A DNA stretch of 64,000 nt from Thiomicrospira sp. ALE5 (GCF_900112445.1 NZ_FOYY01000003.1:1065960-1129959), one strand, 5' to 3'; positions 43,465-52,966 are shown, numbered from the stretch's first letter. Program-made: numbers and translations. Notes: a model not told the origin generated them from the sequence alone.

Positions 43465-46400
43465 ATGTTTTCTAAATTTTTTATCGAACGCCCGGTGTTT
43501 GCGATTGTCATGTCGGTGATTATTGTATTGGTGGGCTTAATGAGCTTGCGCGATTTACCGATTTCCGAATACCCCGAAATTGTGCCGCCACAAATTACCG
43601 TGTCAACCAGTTATCCCGGAGCCAGTGCCGAAACCATTGCTGAAACGGTGGCCGCGCCGCTAGAGCAACAGCTGAATGGCATTGAAAATATGCTGTATAT
43701 GAATTCGGTCGCCTCCTCGTCCGGTACGGTCACGGTAAGCCTGACCTTTGAGGTGGGCAGTAATATTAACGAAGCCTTGATGGATGTGAATAACAAGGTG
43801 CAATCGGCCATTAACCGCTTACCGGAGGAAGTCCAACGCGTTGGGTTACAGGTGAATAAACGCTCACCGAGCTTATTAAAAGTGATTGCGATGTATTCTG
43901 AAGATGCCAGCCGCGATACGATTTTTATGGCCAACTATGGCTTGATTAATGTGGTGGACGAGCTTAAACGGATTCCCGGTATTGGTGAAGTGCGCCAATT
44001 TGGGGCCAAAGACTACTCGATGCGCATTTGGCTAGACCCCAATCGGATGGCGCAATATGGCATCGCGCCGGGCGATGTGGCGCGGGCGATTCGAGAGCAA
44101 AATTCACAGTTTGCCGCTGGGCAAATTGGTCAAGAGCCGCTATTTAATGAACAGGCGTTTACCTACACGATTATTACCGAGGGGCGCTTAAATCAACCCG
44201 ACCAATTTGAGAATATCGTGCTGCGCGCCGATGACGATGGCGGGATGCTGCGGATTAAGGATGTCGCCCGTGTGGAGCTGGGGGCTGAGCTGTATAACTT
44301 TGAAGCAACGTTTAACGGCAAACCGACCGTGCCGATTGGGATTTTCTTGCAGGCCGATGCGAATGCGTTGGAGGTGTCGAAGCTGGTAGATGACAAGATG
44401 GCCGAGTTGGCCGAGCGTTTTCCACAGGGCGTGAATTACGCGATTCCTTACGACACCACCACTTTTGTTAAGGTGTCGATTCAGCAGGTGTTTTATACCT
44501 TTATTGAAGCCTTGATTCTGGTGTCGTTTATTGTGTTTTTGTTTTTACAAAACTGGCGCGCGACCTTTATTCCGCTCTTGGCGATTCCGGTATCGGTGAT
44601 TGGCACCTTTATTGGGTTTGAACTGCTCGGTTTTTCGATTAACCAGCTGACGCTATTTGGGATGATTCTGGCCATCGGCATTGTGGTGGATGATGCGATT
44701 ATTGTGGTGGAAAACGTCGAACGGATTATGCGCCAAGATAAGCTGAATGCCAAAGATGCAACGATTAAAGCGATGCGCGAGCTGACCAGCCCGCTGATTG
44801 CGATTGTGTTGGTGCTATCGGCGGTGTTTATTCCGGTTGGGTTTGTTGGTGGGTTTACCGGCGAAATGTATAAACAGTTTGCGATTACGATTGTGGTGTC
44901 GGTGGCGATATCAGGCCTGGTGGCGCTGACGCTGACGCCGGCGCTCTGTGCCAATATGCTCAAAGAGCACGATGATAAACCCAGTCGATGGTTTGGTTGG
45001 TTTAACCGTTTGTTTGAGTGGCTGAGTGACCGTTTTAGTGACGGGGTGGCGAAGGTGATGCGCTATAGCTTGCTGAGTTTGCTGTTGTTTGTCGGCTTGG
45101 GGTATCTCGCGGTGCAACAATTGCAGGCTCTGCCATCGAGCTTAGTGCCGCAGGAAGACAAGGGCAGTATGTTTGTGGTCAGTTATTTGCCCCCTGCCGC
45201 ATCCCTTTCTCGCACGATTGAGGTGCGTGATCAGGTCACCGAACAGGTGTTGGCGCATCCGGCGATGGAAAACTTTATTCATTTTGCCGGTTTTGATTTG
45301 CAAACCTTTACCAACCGCACCGATTCGGCCGCTGGGTTTGCGACCCTGAAGCATTGGGACGAGCGCAAAAGCCCCGATATGCATATTGATGGGGTGGTCG
45401 GTCAGTTGTTTGGCCAGTTTATGCAAAATGATCAAGCCTTTAGCCTGCCGCTGGCGATGCCGACGATTATGGGCATGAGCATGACCGGCGGGGTAGAAGG
45501 GTATTTGCAAAACCGCATCGGTGCCGATTATCAACAGCTTGGCGAGGTGATGGATCAGATTGTGGCGGCTGCGAATCAGCGCCCGGAACTGCAACGGGTG
45601 CGCACCACCTTCTCGACTAAAACGCCGCAATATCAAGCGATATTGGATCGAGAAAAAGCTAAAACCCTACAAGTGCCGATTAACGAAGCCTTTGCGGCGA
45701 TGCAAGCAACCTTTGGTAGCCTGTATGTGAATGATTTTAACCTGTTTGGCCGCACCTTCCGAGTTAATTTACAGTCTGAAGGTGACTATCGTGAAAGCGC
45801 CGACAATCTGAAGGATGTGTTTGTGCGTTCTAGTCGCGGCGAGATGATTCCGCTGGATAATCTCATTCGCTTTGAGCGCATTACCGGCGCGGATGTGGTC
45901 GATCGTTTTAACCTGTTTCCAGCGGCTAAAATTATGGCTGAACCACAACCGGGCTTTACCTCTGGCGATGCGATGATGGCGTTGCAACAGGTGGTCGATG
46001 AGATTGCGCCGGATGGCTTTACACTCGGCTGGGTGGGCGAAGCCTATCAAGCGGATGCCGCAGCAGGGAGTGGTACGCAAGCGTTTTTATTTGGTCTGTT
46101 GATTGTGTTTTTGATTTTAGCGGCACAATATGGTCGCTGGACCTTGCCGTTAGCCGTGGTAATGGCGGTGCCGTTCGCGGTGTTGGGCGCGGCCTTGGCG
46201 ACCCAATGGCGCGGGCTGGACAATGACATTTATTTCCAGCTTGGTTTGCTGACGTTGATTGGTTTGTCGGCCAAAAATGCGATTTTGATTGTGGAGTTTG
46301 CGATGCAAAAACGCGCACAGGGTATGGAATTAAGGTTGGCCGCGATTGAAGCGGCGCGGATGCGCTTCCGCCCGATTGTGATGACCTCTCTCGCCTTTAC

Positions 46401-46599
46401 CATGGCCGCGATTCCGCTGATGATTAGTGAAGGCGCGGGAGCGGCGGCACGTAATGCGGTCGGCACCGGCGTGGTGGGTGGGATGATTCTCGGTACCTTC
46501 TTAGCGCCCTTGTTTATTCCAATGTTCTTCCACTGGATGGCGAGCTTTTCTGAATGGTTTGATCGCAAACGCCAAACTACGCCTAAAGGAGCCGTTTAA
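43465..46599 (+). CDS. RND multidrug efflux permease (AcrB/HAE-1 type)
   Basis: 1044 aa from ATG 43465, with TAGGAG 8 nt upstream. MFSKFFIERPVFAIVMSVII and LPISEYPEIVPPQITVSTSY are the HAE-1 N-terminus. Transmembrane helix 4 has LFGMILAIGIVVDDAIIVVE with both aspartates of the proton relay. GLIVF-type helices and ARMRFRPIVMTSLAFTMAAI follow near the C-terminus. It exports amphiphilic drugs, dyes or solvents from periplasm and membrane. It overlaps the outer-membrane channel gene by one base. Confidence 0.95.
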   Translation: MFSKFFIERPVFAIVMSVIIVLVGLMSLRDLPISEYPEIVPPQITVSTSYPGASAETIAETVAAPLEQQLNGIENMLYMNSVASSSGTVTVSLTFEVGSNINEALMDVNNKVQSAINRLPEEVQRVGLQVNKRSPSLLKVIAMYSEDASRDTIFMANYGLINVVDELKRIPGIGEVRQFGAKDYSMRIWLDPNRMAQYGIAPGDVARAIREQNSQFAAGQIGQEPLFNEQAFTYTIITEGRLNQPDQFENIVLRADDDGGMLRIKDVARVELGAELYNFEATFNGKPTVPIGIFLQADANALEVSKLVDDKMAELAERFPQGVNYAIPYDTTTFVKVSIQQVFYTFIEALILVSFIVFLFLQNWRATFIPLLAIPVSVIGTFIGFELLGFSINQLTLFGMILAIGIVVDDAIIVVENVERIMRQDKLNAKDATIKAMRELTSPLIAIVLVLSAVFIPVGFVGGFTGEMYKQFAITIVVSVAISGLVALTLTPALCANMLKEHDDKPSRWFGWFNRLFEWLSDRFSDGVAKVMRYSLLSLLLFVGLGYLAVQQLQALPSSLVPQEDKGSMFVVSYLPPAASLSRTIEVRDQVTEQVLAHPAMENFIHFAGFDLQTFTNRTDSAAGFATLKHWDERKSPDMHIDGVVGQLFGQFMQNDQAFSLPLAMPTIMGMSMTGGVEGYLQNRIGADYQQLGEVMDQIVAAANQRPELQRVRTTFSTKTPQYQAILDREKAKTLQVPINEAFAAMQATFGSLYVNDFNLFGRTFRVNLQSEGDYRESADNLKDVFVRSSRGEMIPLDNLIRFERITGADVVDRFNLFPAAKIMAEPQPGFTSGDAMMALQQVVDEIAPDGFTLGWVGEAYQADAAAGSGTQAFLFGLLIVFLILAAQYGRWTLPLAVVMAVPFAVLGAALATQWRGLDNDIYFQLGLLTLIGLSAKNAILIVEFAMQKRAQGMELRLAAIEAARMRFRPIVMTSLAFTMAAIPLMISEGAGAAARNAVGTGVVGGMILGTFLAPLFIPMFFHWMASFSEWFDRKRQTTPKGAV

Positions 46600-48038
46600 T
46601 GCGTGCAATTTTTAGTAAAACTTCGCGGATGACACGGCTGGCAAGCGCCATTGCCTTGGCTAGCTTAGCGACTGGCTGCTCGCAAATTCCAAGCTATCAA
46701 GCGCCAGAAGTCCCCCTTCCTGAAACGGTGACGCTGGCACAATTCCAGCAGTCTTTAAGTCTGGATGAGCAGGCCTGGTGGCAGGCCTTAGTGGATGAAT
46801 CCCTGGCGGATTTGTTAAATCAGGCGCTGGCGCATAATTATGACTTAGCAGTGATAGACCAACGTTTAGTGCAGGCGCAAGCAGCGATTACGCGCGGGCG
46901 TGCCGATAGTCTGCCCAGACTGGATGCCCAAGCCGGTATTGGGCGGCAACAAACGTCTGATAATGCGTTTCCGACTAATCAAGGGGCTGAGTTTGATCGG
47001 TTTACCCTAGAGGGGTTAATCAGCTACGAGGTGGATTTGTGGGGTCGGGTGCGGGCTAATCAACAAGGTTTAGCGGCGCAATTTGAGAGTTTGCAGGCCG
47101 ATCGTCAGGCGGCACGATTGAGTTTAATGGCCGGTGTAGCCCAGCATTATATTGATTTATTAGCACTAAATGAAATGGTGGCGATTGCGCAAAATACGGT
47201 GGGGTCTCGTGAGCAAAACTTGCACCTGCGTCAGCGACAATTTGAGTTGGGACGTTTAACGCCGCTGGCCGTGCAACAGGCTGAGGTGGAGTTAAGCCGA
47301 GTTCAGGTCGAGTTAATCGGTCTTAAACAACAGCGGGATCGGCATTATTTGGCGCTAAGTCTGTTAGTTGGCGATAATCCGGTGCAGCAGCTTGCGCGGC
47401 TGAATCAACAAACCGACCATGCGACTCGTTTTATTGATCACACACTGCCGGCACTCAACCTTGATTTGGATGCCGAGCGCCTGTTGCAGCGTCCAGATGT
47501 GATGGCGGCCGAGCAACGTTTAATCGCAGCTAATGCCGACATTGGTCAGGCGCGCGCGCGTCTGTTTCCAAGCCTTAAACTGAATGGTTTGTTGGGCTTG
47601 AGCAGTACTGAACTGACCAATTTGTTCGATAGCGATGCCTTGCAATGGCAAGTGAGCGCTGGGTTATTGGCGCCGATTTTTAATGCCGGCTCATTACGGG
47701 CTCAGGTTCAGATTGCAGAAGCTGAACAACGTATTCGCTTGCTGGATTATCAACAAACGCTGCGCATTGCGTTTACAGAAACCTTGGATGCTTTGTCGAT
47801 TGAACAGCGTACCCAGGCCCAATTGGTCGCGCAACAACGCCAACTTAATGCCTTGCGCAACTCGCTTGATTTAGCACAAAAACGCTTTGATGCCGGCTAT
47901 TCGAGTTATTTGGAAGTGCTGGATGCGCAACGGGCATTGTTTGATGCCGAAATTGCCATGGTTAATAGCCAGCGCAATCAACTAAATGCACGCATTGGCT
48001 TATACAAAGCACTCGCCAGCACGCCACCTTTGGAGTGA
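46599..48038 (+). CDS. Outer-membrane efflux lipoprotein (OprM/NodT family)
   Basis: 479 aa. Signal peptide with lipobox ATGC (about Cys 27), then the family start PSYQAPEVPLPE. Two TolC-like repeats of long helices contain DEQAWWQALVDESLADLLNQ, EGLISYEVDLWGRVRANQQG and RPDVMAAEQRLIAANADIGQ. It forms the trimeric outer-membrane channel of the upstream pump. The TAATG overlap with the permease stop shows coupling. It might also serve the RND pair at 2.2-6.3 kb, which has no channel gene. Confidence 0.93.
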   Translation: MRAIFSKTSRMTRLASAIALASLATGCSQIPSYQAPEVPLPETVTLAQFQQSLSLDEQAWWQALVDESLADLLNQALAHNYDLAVIDQRLVQAQAAITRGRADSLPRLDAQAGIGRQQTSDNAFPTNQGAEFDRFTLEGLISYEVDLWGRVRANQQGLAAQFESLQADRQAARLSLMAGVAQHYIDLLALNEMVAIAQNTVGSREQNLHLRQRQFELGRLTPLAVQQAEVELSRVQVELIGLKQQRDRHYLALSLLVGDNPVQQLARLNQQTDHATRFIDHTLPALNLDLDAERLLQRPDVMAAEQRLIAANADIGQARARLFPSLKLNGLLGLSSTELTNLFDSDALQWQVSAGLLAPIFNAGSLRAQVQIAEAEQRIRLLDYQQTLRIAFTETLDALSIEQRTQAQLVAQQRQLNALRNSLDLAQKRFDAGYSSYLEVLDAQRALFDAEIAMVNSQRNQLNARIGLYKALASTPPLE

Positions 48039-48169
48039 GGTGAGCGCGTGATGAGGGGACGAAAAAATTAGCGCGTGGTCCGTTGATTATCAGTAGAATA
48101 TTGCGAGCCGATTTCTTGGCTATTCCTATGCTTTTTTGATCAATCGCAGTATTTTTTATGAGGTGATGT

Positions 48170-48556
48170 ATGGATGACTTTAATCCATGCTTGTCTTGCG
48201 GTGCCTGCTGTCATCATTTTCGGGTGTCTTTTTATTGGTCTGAAGCCGATCCTTTTTTGGGCGGCTGCGTTCCGGTTGAGCTGACGGAGAAAATTAATAA
48301 TAATTATATTTGTATGCAGGGCACCAACCAGCCTAATCCCCGCTGTGTGGCGTTGGAAGGCACCTTGGGCGAATGTGTGAGCTGCAAAATTTACGCGCAG
48401 CGCCCTACGCCCTGCCGCGAATTTCCCTTGTGGCTAGACGATGGCTCGCTTAATCCGGAGTGTAATCGATTGCGTGCGCTGAAAGGCCTACCGGCGATTG
48501 AGTTACCTGATCATCAGCCCAATGACGAACCACCGCTGGTACCGATTGTGGCTTAG
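48170..48556 (+). CDS. YkgJ-family cysteine cluster protein
   Basis: 128 aa. The Fe-S or zinc-binding type cysteine cluster of this family is complete: CLSCGACCHHFRVSF at the N-terminus, later RCVALEGTLGECVSCKIYA and RPTPCREFP. Function unknown; such proteins are often annotated as Fe/S oxidoreductases. AGGTG lies before the ATG. It stands between the pump operon and the convergent MazEF genes. Confidence 0.88.
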   Translation: MDDFNPCLSCGACCHHFRVSFYWSEADPFLGGCVPVELTEKINNNYICMQGTNQPNPRCVALEGTLGECVSCKIYAQRPTPCREFPLWLDDGSLNPECNRLRALKGLPAIELPDHQPNDEPPLVPIVA

Positions 48557-48600
48557 AGAGCAATCTAGCGCTAGGGCGCCGTGGCTGGTAATACTTTTAG

Positions 48601-48909
48601 TTACGAAAGCATTTGAATTAAGGTATCGTGCCATAAAGTTAAGGGGATGGATCCCATCTGATCTTTTAGTCGTTTTTTATCCACCGTACGGATTTGGTCT
48701 AGAAGAATCCTGCCCTGCTTTCCATTGAAAACAATGTCTGGACGACAGCCCAATGCTTGACCTTTTGATGTGATGGGGGCAATGATTACGCGTGGCAAAA
48801 CACTGTTCATATCATCAGGTGAAATGATTAAACAAGGTCGCGTTTTTCTTATTTCAGAGCCAACCGTTGGATCTAATTCTACCCAATACACATCGCCTCT
48901 TTTTACCAT
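48601..48909 (-). CDS. mazF: MazF endoribonuclease toxin
   Basis: 102 aa from the ATG at 48909, which overlaps the antitoxin stop (ATGGTAA). MVKRGDVYWVELDPTVGSEI, KTRPCLIISPDDMN, VIIAPITSKGQ and LLDQIRTVDKKRL are the classical MazF segments, including the conserved arginine and threonine of the active site. It cleaves mRNA at specific short sequences when free. Convergent with the YkgJ gene. Confidence 0.93.
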   Translation of the reverse strand: MVKRGDVYWVELDPTVGSEIRKTRPCLIISPDDMNSVLPRVIIAPITSKGQALGCRPDIVFNGKQGRILLDQIRTVDKKRLKDQMGSIPLTLWHDTLIQMLS

Positions 48910-49142
48910 TCCCAATCCTCTTGCTCACTGTCTAGTTCAGTCATCGTGGCTAAGGGCTCAACATCTTTACTTGGATTGTAGTTATCAAACCATCCTTTTC
49001 TGAGCGGGGTGGAGGGCTTTAAAATAAGCGCACCGTCTTTGATAATCATATCTATTTCTTCTTCAATATGAAGTTGTTCAATAATGACTGAGGGAATAAT
49101 AACACCACGGGAGTTTCCAATTTTTCTAAGCGTTGTGTGCAT
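48903..49142 (-). CDS. mazE: MazE/AbrB-type antitoxin
   Basis: 79 aa. The swapped-hairpin DNA-binding domain is at the N-terminus (LRKIGNSRGVIIPSVIIEQL) followed by an acidic C-terminal tail (LDSEQEDWEW) that neutralises MazF. I choose the ATG at 49142, 6 nt after AAGGG; the ATG at 49148 directly abuts it. The 7-bp overlap with the toxin gene is typical. The 118 bp upstream (49149-49266) hold its promoter and no gene. Confidence 0.92.
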   Translation of the reverse strand: MHTTLRKIGNSRGVIIPSVIIEQLHIEEEIDMIIKDGALILKPSTPLRKGWFDNYNPSKDVEPLATMTELDSEQEDWEW

Positions 49143-49266
49143 GGCCATCCCTTAAAAGTAATAACATTGTTAAAACTAAGCTTATATTAAGTTATGCTAT
49201 TAAGCAATGATAAACAACTCAGCATCAGAATTTTGACCTAACCCGTTTTGGCGGCGAGCATAACAC

Positions 49267-49461
49267 TTAAAGCAAAAACACACCGATTAGCACGAGCACG
49301 CCACCATAAATGGCGAGCATAAAGGCATGGGCTTTAAACCAAGCGACCACCGTTTGGAAGATTTCTTCTGGGCGATATTGGAAAAACGCCAAAATAACCA
49401 TACCGAGTGCAATGATTAAGAGTGCCGCAGGCACGATAAGCAATAATTGATACAGTGTCAT
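49267..49461 (-). CDS. Small two-helix membrane protein
   Basis: 64 aa with two transmembrane helices (LLLIVPAALLIIALGMVILA and MLAIYGGVLVLIGVFLL) joined by a short polar loop. No family recognised. It lies 16 bp after the candidate immunity gene on the same strand and GAGGTC precedes its ATG, so it is likely co-transcribed with the RNase A-like toxin locus; its part there is unknown. Confidence 0.6.
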   Translation of the reverse strand: MTLYQLLLIVPAALLIIALGMVILAFFQYRPEEIFQTVVAWFKAHAFMLAIYGGVLVLIGVFLL

Positions 49462-49477
49462 GATTGAGTGACCTCCG

Positions 49478-49780
49478 CTAGATTGACTGTAATAAATCGG
49501 CTTGTAATTGGATTAACCAGGCCTGCGCCTGCTGGGCTGGCAGACTGTGACCGGCTAGTTTAACGGCTAGACATTGTTGTTGCGCATCGCCCTGCGCGAG
49601 CAGATGAGCAAGCTGGTCGTTCAGCTTTGTGAGCGCTCGCGGGTTTTCTTGGCTAAATAACTGTAAGCAGGCCTGCTGATGGCCCTTCTCAGCGCCGTCT
49701 TCAATGGCGATGTAGGCCGCCAGCAAGCTGTGTAGCTCGGGATAGGTATTTAAAAAATCCATTTGGGCTTGCCAGTCCAA
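49478..49780 (-). CDS. Candidate immunity protein of the RNase A-like toxin
   Basis: 100-aa all-helical, acidic cytoplasmic protein (MDWQAQMDFLNTYPELHSLL, ending AWLIQLQADLLQSI) of no family I can name. It begins 10 bp after the toxin-like lipoprotein gene, on the same strand, as cognate immunity genes do in contact-dependent inhibition loci. Small size and negative charge suit an inhibitor of a basic RNase. The function is inferred from position only. Confidence 0.45.
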   Translation of the reverse strand: MDWQAQMDFLNTYPELHSLLAAYIAIEDGAEKGHQQACLQLFSQENPRALTKLNDQLAHLLAQGDAQQQCLAVKLAGHSLPAQQAQAWLIQLQADLLQSI

Positions 49781-49790
49781 TTGAACACCT

Positions 49791-50315
49791 TTAATCCGGT
49801 TGTGGGAAGGCGGTTAATACAAAAAAATCATCGCCACGGCGCACCAATACCACCCGCACCACCGCATTTTCTGGCACCCACTGCGGCTGCGCATTCGGAT
49901 TAGCTTCCAGTTGTGCCCGGGTAATATAGCTGCCATGGGTAGGCACCCGCGCAAAAAAGGCTTGTCGTGCCAGCTCGCCCTGCCACCAACGTGCCACCTG
50001 TTCACGTTGTAGATTAAGCACCGCATTGACCGAGGCTTCCGCCACTGCCAGGTTACTAAAGGTTGAGGTGGTATTAAGACGCGCATCACGCTGCAAACGT
50101 TCAATTAAATAGGCATCACTTTTAGCGACATGGCGTTCAATAGTGTGACCGCCCATCTCTTCGTGCTCAACCAGGGACACCTGAATGGGTTGCGATAAAT
50201 CGGCTAGACCGCTGGCGGGTTTGTCACATCCTGACAAACCAAGCAGAATTAAACCCAAAATTAAGGTGACTAGCAGGCCTGCTACACGCCCCAAAACGCC
50301 TTGTTGTTTGATCAT
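49791..50315 (-). CDS. Lipoprotein with RNase A-like (CdiA-CT, RNAse_A_bac) domain
   Basis: 174 aa. A hydrophobic signal (LLVTLILGLILLGLSGC) ends in a lipobox cysteine at residue 30. The mature domain reads EMGGHTIERHVAKSDAYLIE, then STFSNLAVAEASVNAVL, ARWWQG and finally VRVVLVRRGDDFFVLTAFP. This order (His in GHTIxxHV, STF, hydrophobic strand, L-T-A-F/Y-P end) is that of the bacterial RNase A-like toxin domain known from a Yersinia CdiA C-terminus. Here it is not on a large CdiA but on a small lipoprotein. The downstream genes may give immunity. A non-toxic, domesticated relative is the alternative. Confidence 0.6.
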   Translation of the reverse strand: MIKQQGVLGRVAGLLVTLILGLILLGLSGCDKPASGLADLSQPIQVSLVEHEEMGGHTIERHVAKSDAYLIERLQRDARLNTTSTFSNLAVAEASVNAVLNLQREQVARWWQGELARQAFFARVPTHGSYITRAQLEANPNAQPQWVPENAVVRVVLVRRGDDFFVLTAFPQPD

Positions 50316-50385
50316 TGCGTGACTCGCTCCTTGATAAAGAATAGTTAAAACGCGTTATTCATTGACGCACTATTGAATACTGATA

Positions 50386-51081
50386 CTAGTGAATGTTAAT
50401 ACTTAAGGCTTGGTAAATTTGCCAAACGCCCATTGCCATCACGGTTGCACCGGCGCTGCGTTTTACCCAGGTTAATCGCGCCCAACGGGTAAAGTAAAAC
50501 GCAAACACGCCCATCAGCATTAAGTTAGGCAAGGTACCAAGACCAAACGCCAACATGACCAGCGCGCCCTGGGTCATTGAGGCGGCACTAAAGGCCATAA
50601 TCAGTACACTGTAAACCAGTCCGCAAGGCAACCATCCCCAAACCAGACCATACAACCAGGCCTGCGGCAAGGTGCGTACCGGGGTCAGTTTTTGGGTAAA
50701 GGGTTGCAGGCGACGCCATAAGCCTGCCCCCACCCGCTCAACGGCGGCCACGCCTAACCACCAACCGCCTAAATACAAGCCTAGCGCAATCATAAACAAG
50801 CCGGCAAAAACCTGTAACGCTTGTTGAAACGGCAAAAACGGTACCAGCGTTGATAAGGAAGCCGCTAATAATCCAATCAGGGCACCAATAATGACATAGC
50901 TACTAATGCGCCCTAAATTATAAGCGAATTGATAGGGCAACATGCGCCACTGACTGAGTTGATGTTGCGGCGATAGGCTAAAGGTGAGCGTACCCACAAC
51001 CCCACCACACATGCCTAAACAGTGTACCCCGCCCAGTAAGCCAACAATAAACGCAGCGATGAGCATCCCTTCAATGGCCAT
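50386..51081 (-). CDS. UreH/TauE-SafE-like membrane protein
   Basis: 231-aa inner-membrane protein with six helices. GLLGGVHCLGMCGGVVGTL at the N-terminus and YGLVWGWLPCGLVYSVLIMA in the middle are the family's cysteine-containing signatures (UreH-like transmembrane domain, DsbD-like), probably for transport of a metal such as copper or nickel. Relatives often lie beside cbb3 oxidase genes, but here it is 3' of comM, starting at the comM stop codon, so it is co-transcribed with comM by position. Confidence 0.85.
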   Translation of the reverse strand: MAIEGMLIAAFIVGLLGGVHCLGMCGGVVGTLTFSLSPQHQLSQWRMLPYQFAYNLGRISSYVIIGALIGLLAASLSTLVPFLPFQQALQVFAGLFMIALGLYLGGWWLGVAAVERVGAGLWRRLQPFTQKLTPVRTLPQAWLYGLVWGWLPCGLVYSVLIMAFSAASMTQGALVMLAFGLGTLPNLMLMGVFAFYFTRWARLTWVKRSAGATVMAMGVWQIYQALSINIH

Positions 51082-52589
51082 TACTGGCTGCCTCCAAGTT
51101 GATCTAAATTGCGATAGCCCAAGGCTTCGGCCAAATGGCCACGGCTTATCTGCTCCGCCGCGCTCATATCGGCTAGGGTTTGCGCAATACGCAGGACTTT
51201 GTGATAACTGCGAGCGGATAAGCCGAGTTTAGTGAGCGCGCTGGCAAGGAAGTCTCGATCGGCTTGGGCAATAGGTAAATCTTGACATTGTTGCGCACTG
51301 AGCTGACTGTTTAGACAACCTTGCCGCGCCTGTTGACGCGCACGCGTTGCGGCCACCCTGGCTCGCACAGTCTGTGATGTTTCTGATTTTGACTGTTGTG
51401 GTTTAGCTAACTCGGCTAAATCCACCGCCGGTAATTGCAGATGCATGTCAATACGGTCGAGGATGGGGCCGGATAATTTTCGTTGATAGCGCAAAATTTG
51501 GTCAGGGGTTTCTTTACAACGCGGATCATCGGCAAAATAACCTGACGGGCTTGGATTGAGCGCGCCAATGAGCAGACTGTTACATGGATAGCTGACTTGT
51601 TGCTTTACGCGGGCGATATTCACTTGTTTCGTTTCGAGTGGCTCGCGCAAAGCTTCGAGGACATCGCGCTTAAACTCGGGCATTTCGTCGAAAAAAATGA
51701 CGCCATGATGCGCTAAGGACAAGGCCCCTGGCCGCGGCGTTTGTCCGCCGCCTATGACCGCTGCAGCCGATGACGAATGATGCGGCGCTTGCCAAGGTCG
51801 ATTCAAAAACTGGGCAGCGGTGATTCGCTGCCCAGCCAAGGAATGCAGTTGGGCGACTTCCAAAGCTTCATCACGATTTAGCGGCGGCAACAAACTCACC
51901 AAACGTTGCGCCAGCATACTTTTACCCGCCCCTGGTGGGCCAACCATTAATAACGAGTGATGACCACTTGCGGCGATTTCAAGGACGCGCTTCGCTTGCG
52001 CCTGACCTTGAACATCGGCTAGATCAAATGGGTAGTCTTGCACCACAGGGGTTGTGGTGGGCAATGGATTGAGTTGCGCTTCACCAGCTAGATACTCACA
52101 GACTTGGCGTAAATTATCGGCTAAACCGCAATGCGCATAATCTAATAAGCAAGCCTGATCAGCCAGGTCCGCTGGCAAGACCAGTTTATGACCCGCCTTA
52201 GCACCGGAGACCAGCGCCGGCAACAAACCTTGGCAGCTACGAACCTGCCCTTCCAGTCCCAACTCGCCATAAAACTCGTGCTCGTCAAGACGGGCGATGG
52301 CTAATTGCCCAGTCGCCACCAAGATACCCAGCGCAATACCCAAATCAAAACGGCTACCTGACTTGGGTAAATCAGCCGGAGCAAGATTGATGGTAATCCG
52401 CTTCGGCGGTAAGTCAAAACCGCTGTTTAAAATGGCACTGCGCACCCGGTCTTTGCTTTCTTTAACCGCCGCCTCTGGCAAGCCTACCAGAGTTAGACTG
52501 GGCAAGCCATTAGCCGCATGGACTTCAATGGTGACCCGTTCAGCGGCAAGACCCGTTTGGGTACGACAATAAACCCGCGCGACACTCAA
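51081..52589 (-). CDS. comM: ComM/YifB family AAA+ ATPase
   Basis: 502 aa. An N-terminal Lon-like domain (residues 1-170), then a Mg-chelatase AAA+ domain with MVGPPGAGKSMLAQRL (Walker A), the HHSSSAAAVIGGG segment, IFFDEMPEF (Walker B), and a C-terminal helical domain. ComM is the hexameric branch-migration helicase that helps integrate incoming DNA in natural transformation. Its presence with dprA suggests transformability but does not prove it. The gene overlaps ubiK by 4 bp upstream. Confidence 0.93.
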   Translation of the reverse strand: MSVARVYCRTQTGLAAERVTIEVHAANGLPSLTLVGLPEAAVKESKDRVRSAILNSGFDLPPKRITINLAPADLPKSGSRFDLGIALGILVATGQLAIARLDEHEFYGELGLEGQVRSCQGLLPALVSGAKAGHKLVLPADLADQACLLDYAHCGLADNLRQVCEYLAGEAQLNPLPTTTPVVQDYPFDLADVQGQAQAKRVLEIAASGHHSLLMVGPPGAGKSMLAQRLVSLLPPLNRDEALEVAQLHSLAGQRITAAQFLNRPWQAPHHSSSAAAVIGGGQTPRPGALSLAHHGVIFFDEMPEFKRDVLEALREPLETKQVNIARVKQQVSYPCNSLLIGALNPSPSGYFADDPRCKETPDQILRYQRKLSGPILDRIDMHLQLPAVDLAELAKPQQSKSETSQTVRARVAATRARQQARQGCLNSQLSAQQCQDLPIAQADRDFLASALTKLGLSARSYHKVLRIAQTLADMSAAEQISRGHLAEALGYRNLDQLGGSQ

Positions 52590-52861
52590 GCTGATTGATC
52601 ACCAGATGGGTTGGCTGCCTCGCTCGCTTGCTCAAAAGCGGCCAACTTTGCTTCCAGCGCGTCTAATTTAGCGCGGGTTTTTGCCAGGACTTGCTGCTGA
52701 ATCTCAAACTCTTCACGGGTGACGAGATCCATCTCCTGCAAGGTCTGCTGAATTTTAGCTTTGACTTGCGCTTTAAATTGTTCGGGCGCTTGACCGACTT
52801 CAGCCGGAATCGCGTCTAGTACTTGTTTAACGATGCCATCTAGGTGCTGTGGATTAAACAT
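52586..52861 (-). CDS. ubiK: Ubiquinone biosynthesis accessory factor UbiK
   Basis: 91 aa, all-helical with a C-terminal coiled coil. MFNPQHLDGIVKQVLDAIP and LVTREEFEIQQQVLAKTRAK match the UbiK (YqiC/BMFP) family, which binds lipids and works with UbiJ in the ubiquinone-making complex. First gene of the ubiK-comM-ureH-like group. Alternative annotation: membrane fusogenic protein. Confidence 0.9.
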   Translation of the reverse strand: MFNPQHLDGIVKQVLDAIPAEVGQAPEQFKAQVKAKIQQTLQEMDLVTREEFEIQQQVLAKTRAKLDALEAKLAAFEQASEAANPSGDQSA

Positions 52862-52966
52862 GGGATAACCTTTAATTTAGAGTAGTGTCAATTAACGCAA
52901 CAATGACCAAAGCTTATAGTATACCGTAAAACTTTCTCATTAAACCCATAAAAATAAGCATTATTA

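Noticed and set aside
44493-44963. A 156-codon minus-strand open frame inside the AcrB-type permease gene
   Set aside because: Lies opposite strongly hydrophobic coding sequence of a certain gene; its Ser/Thr/Ile-rich translation is what the complement of membrane helices gives.
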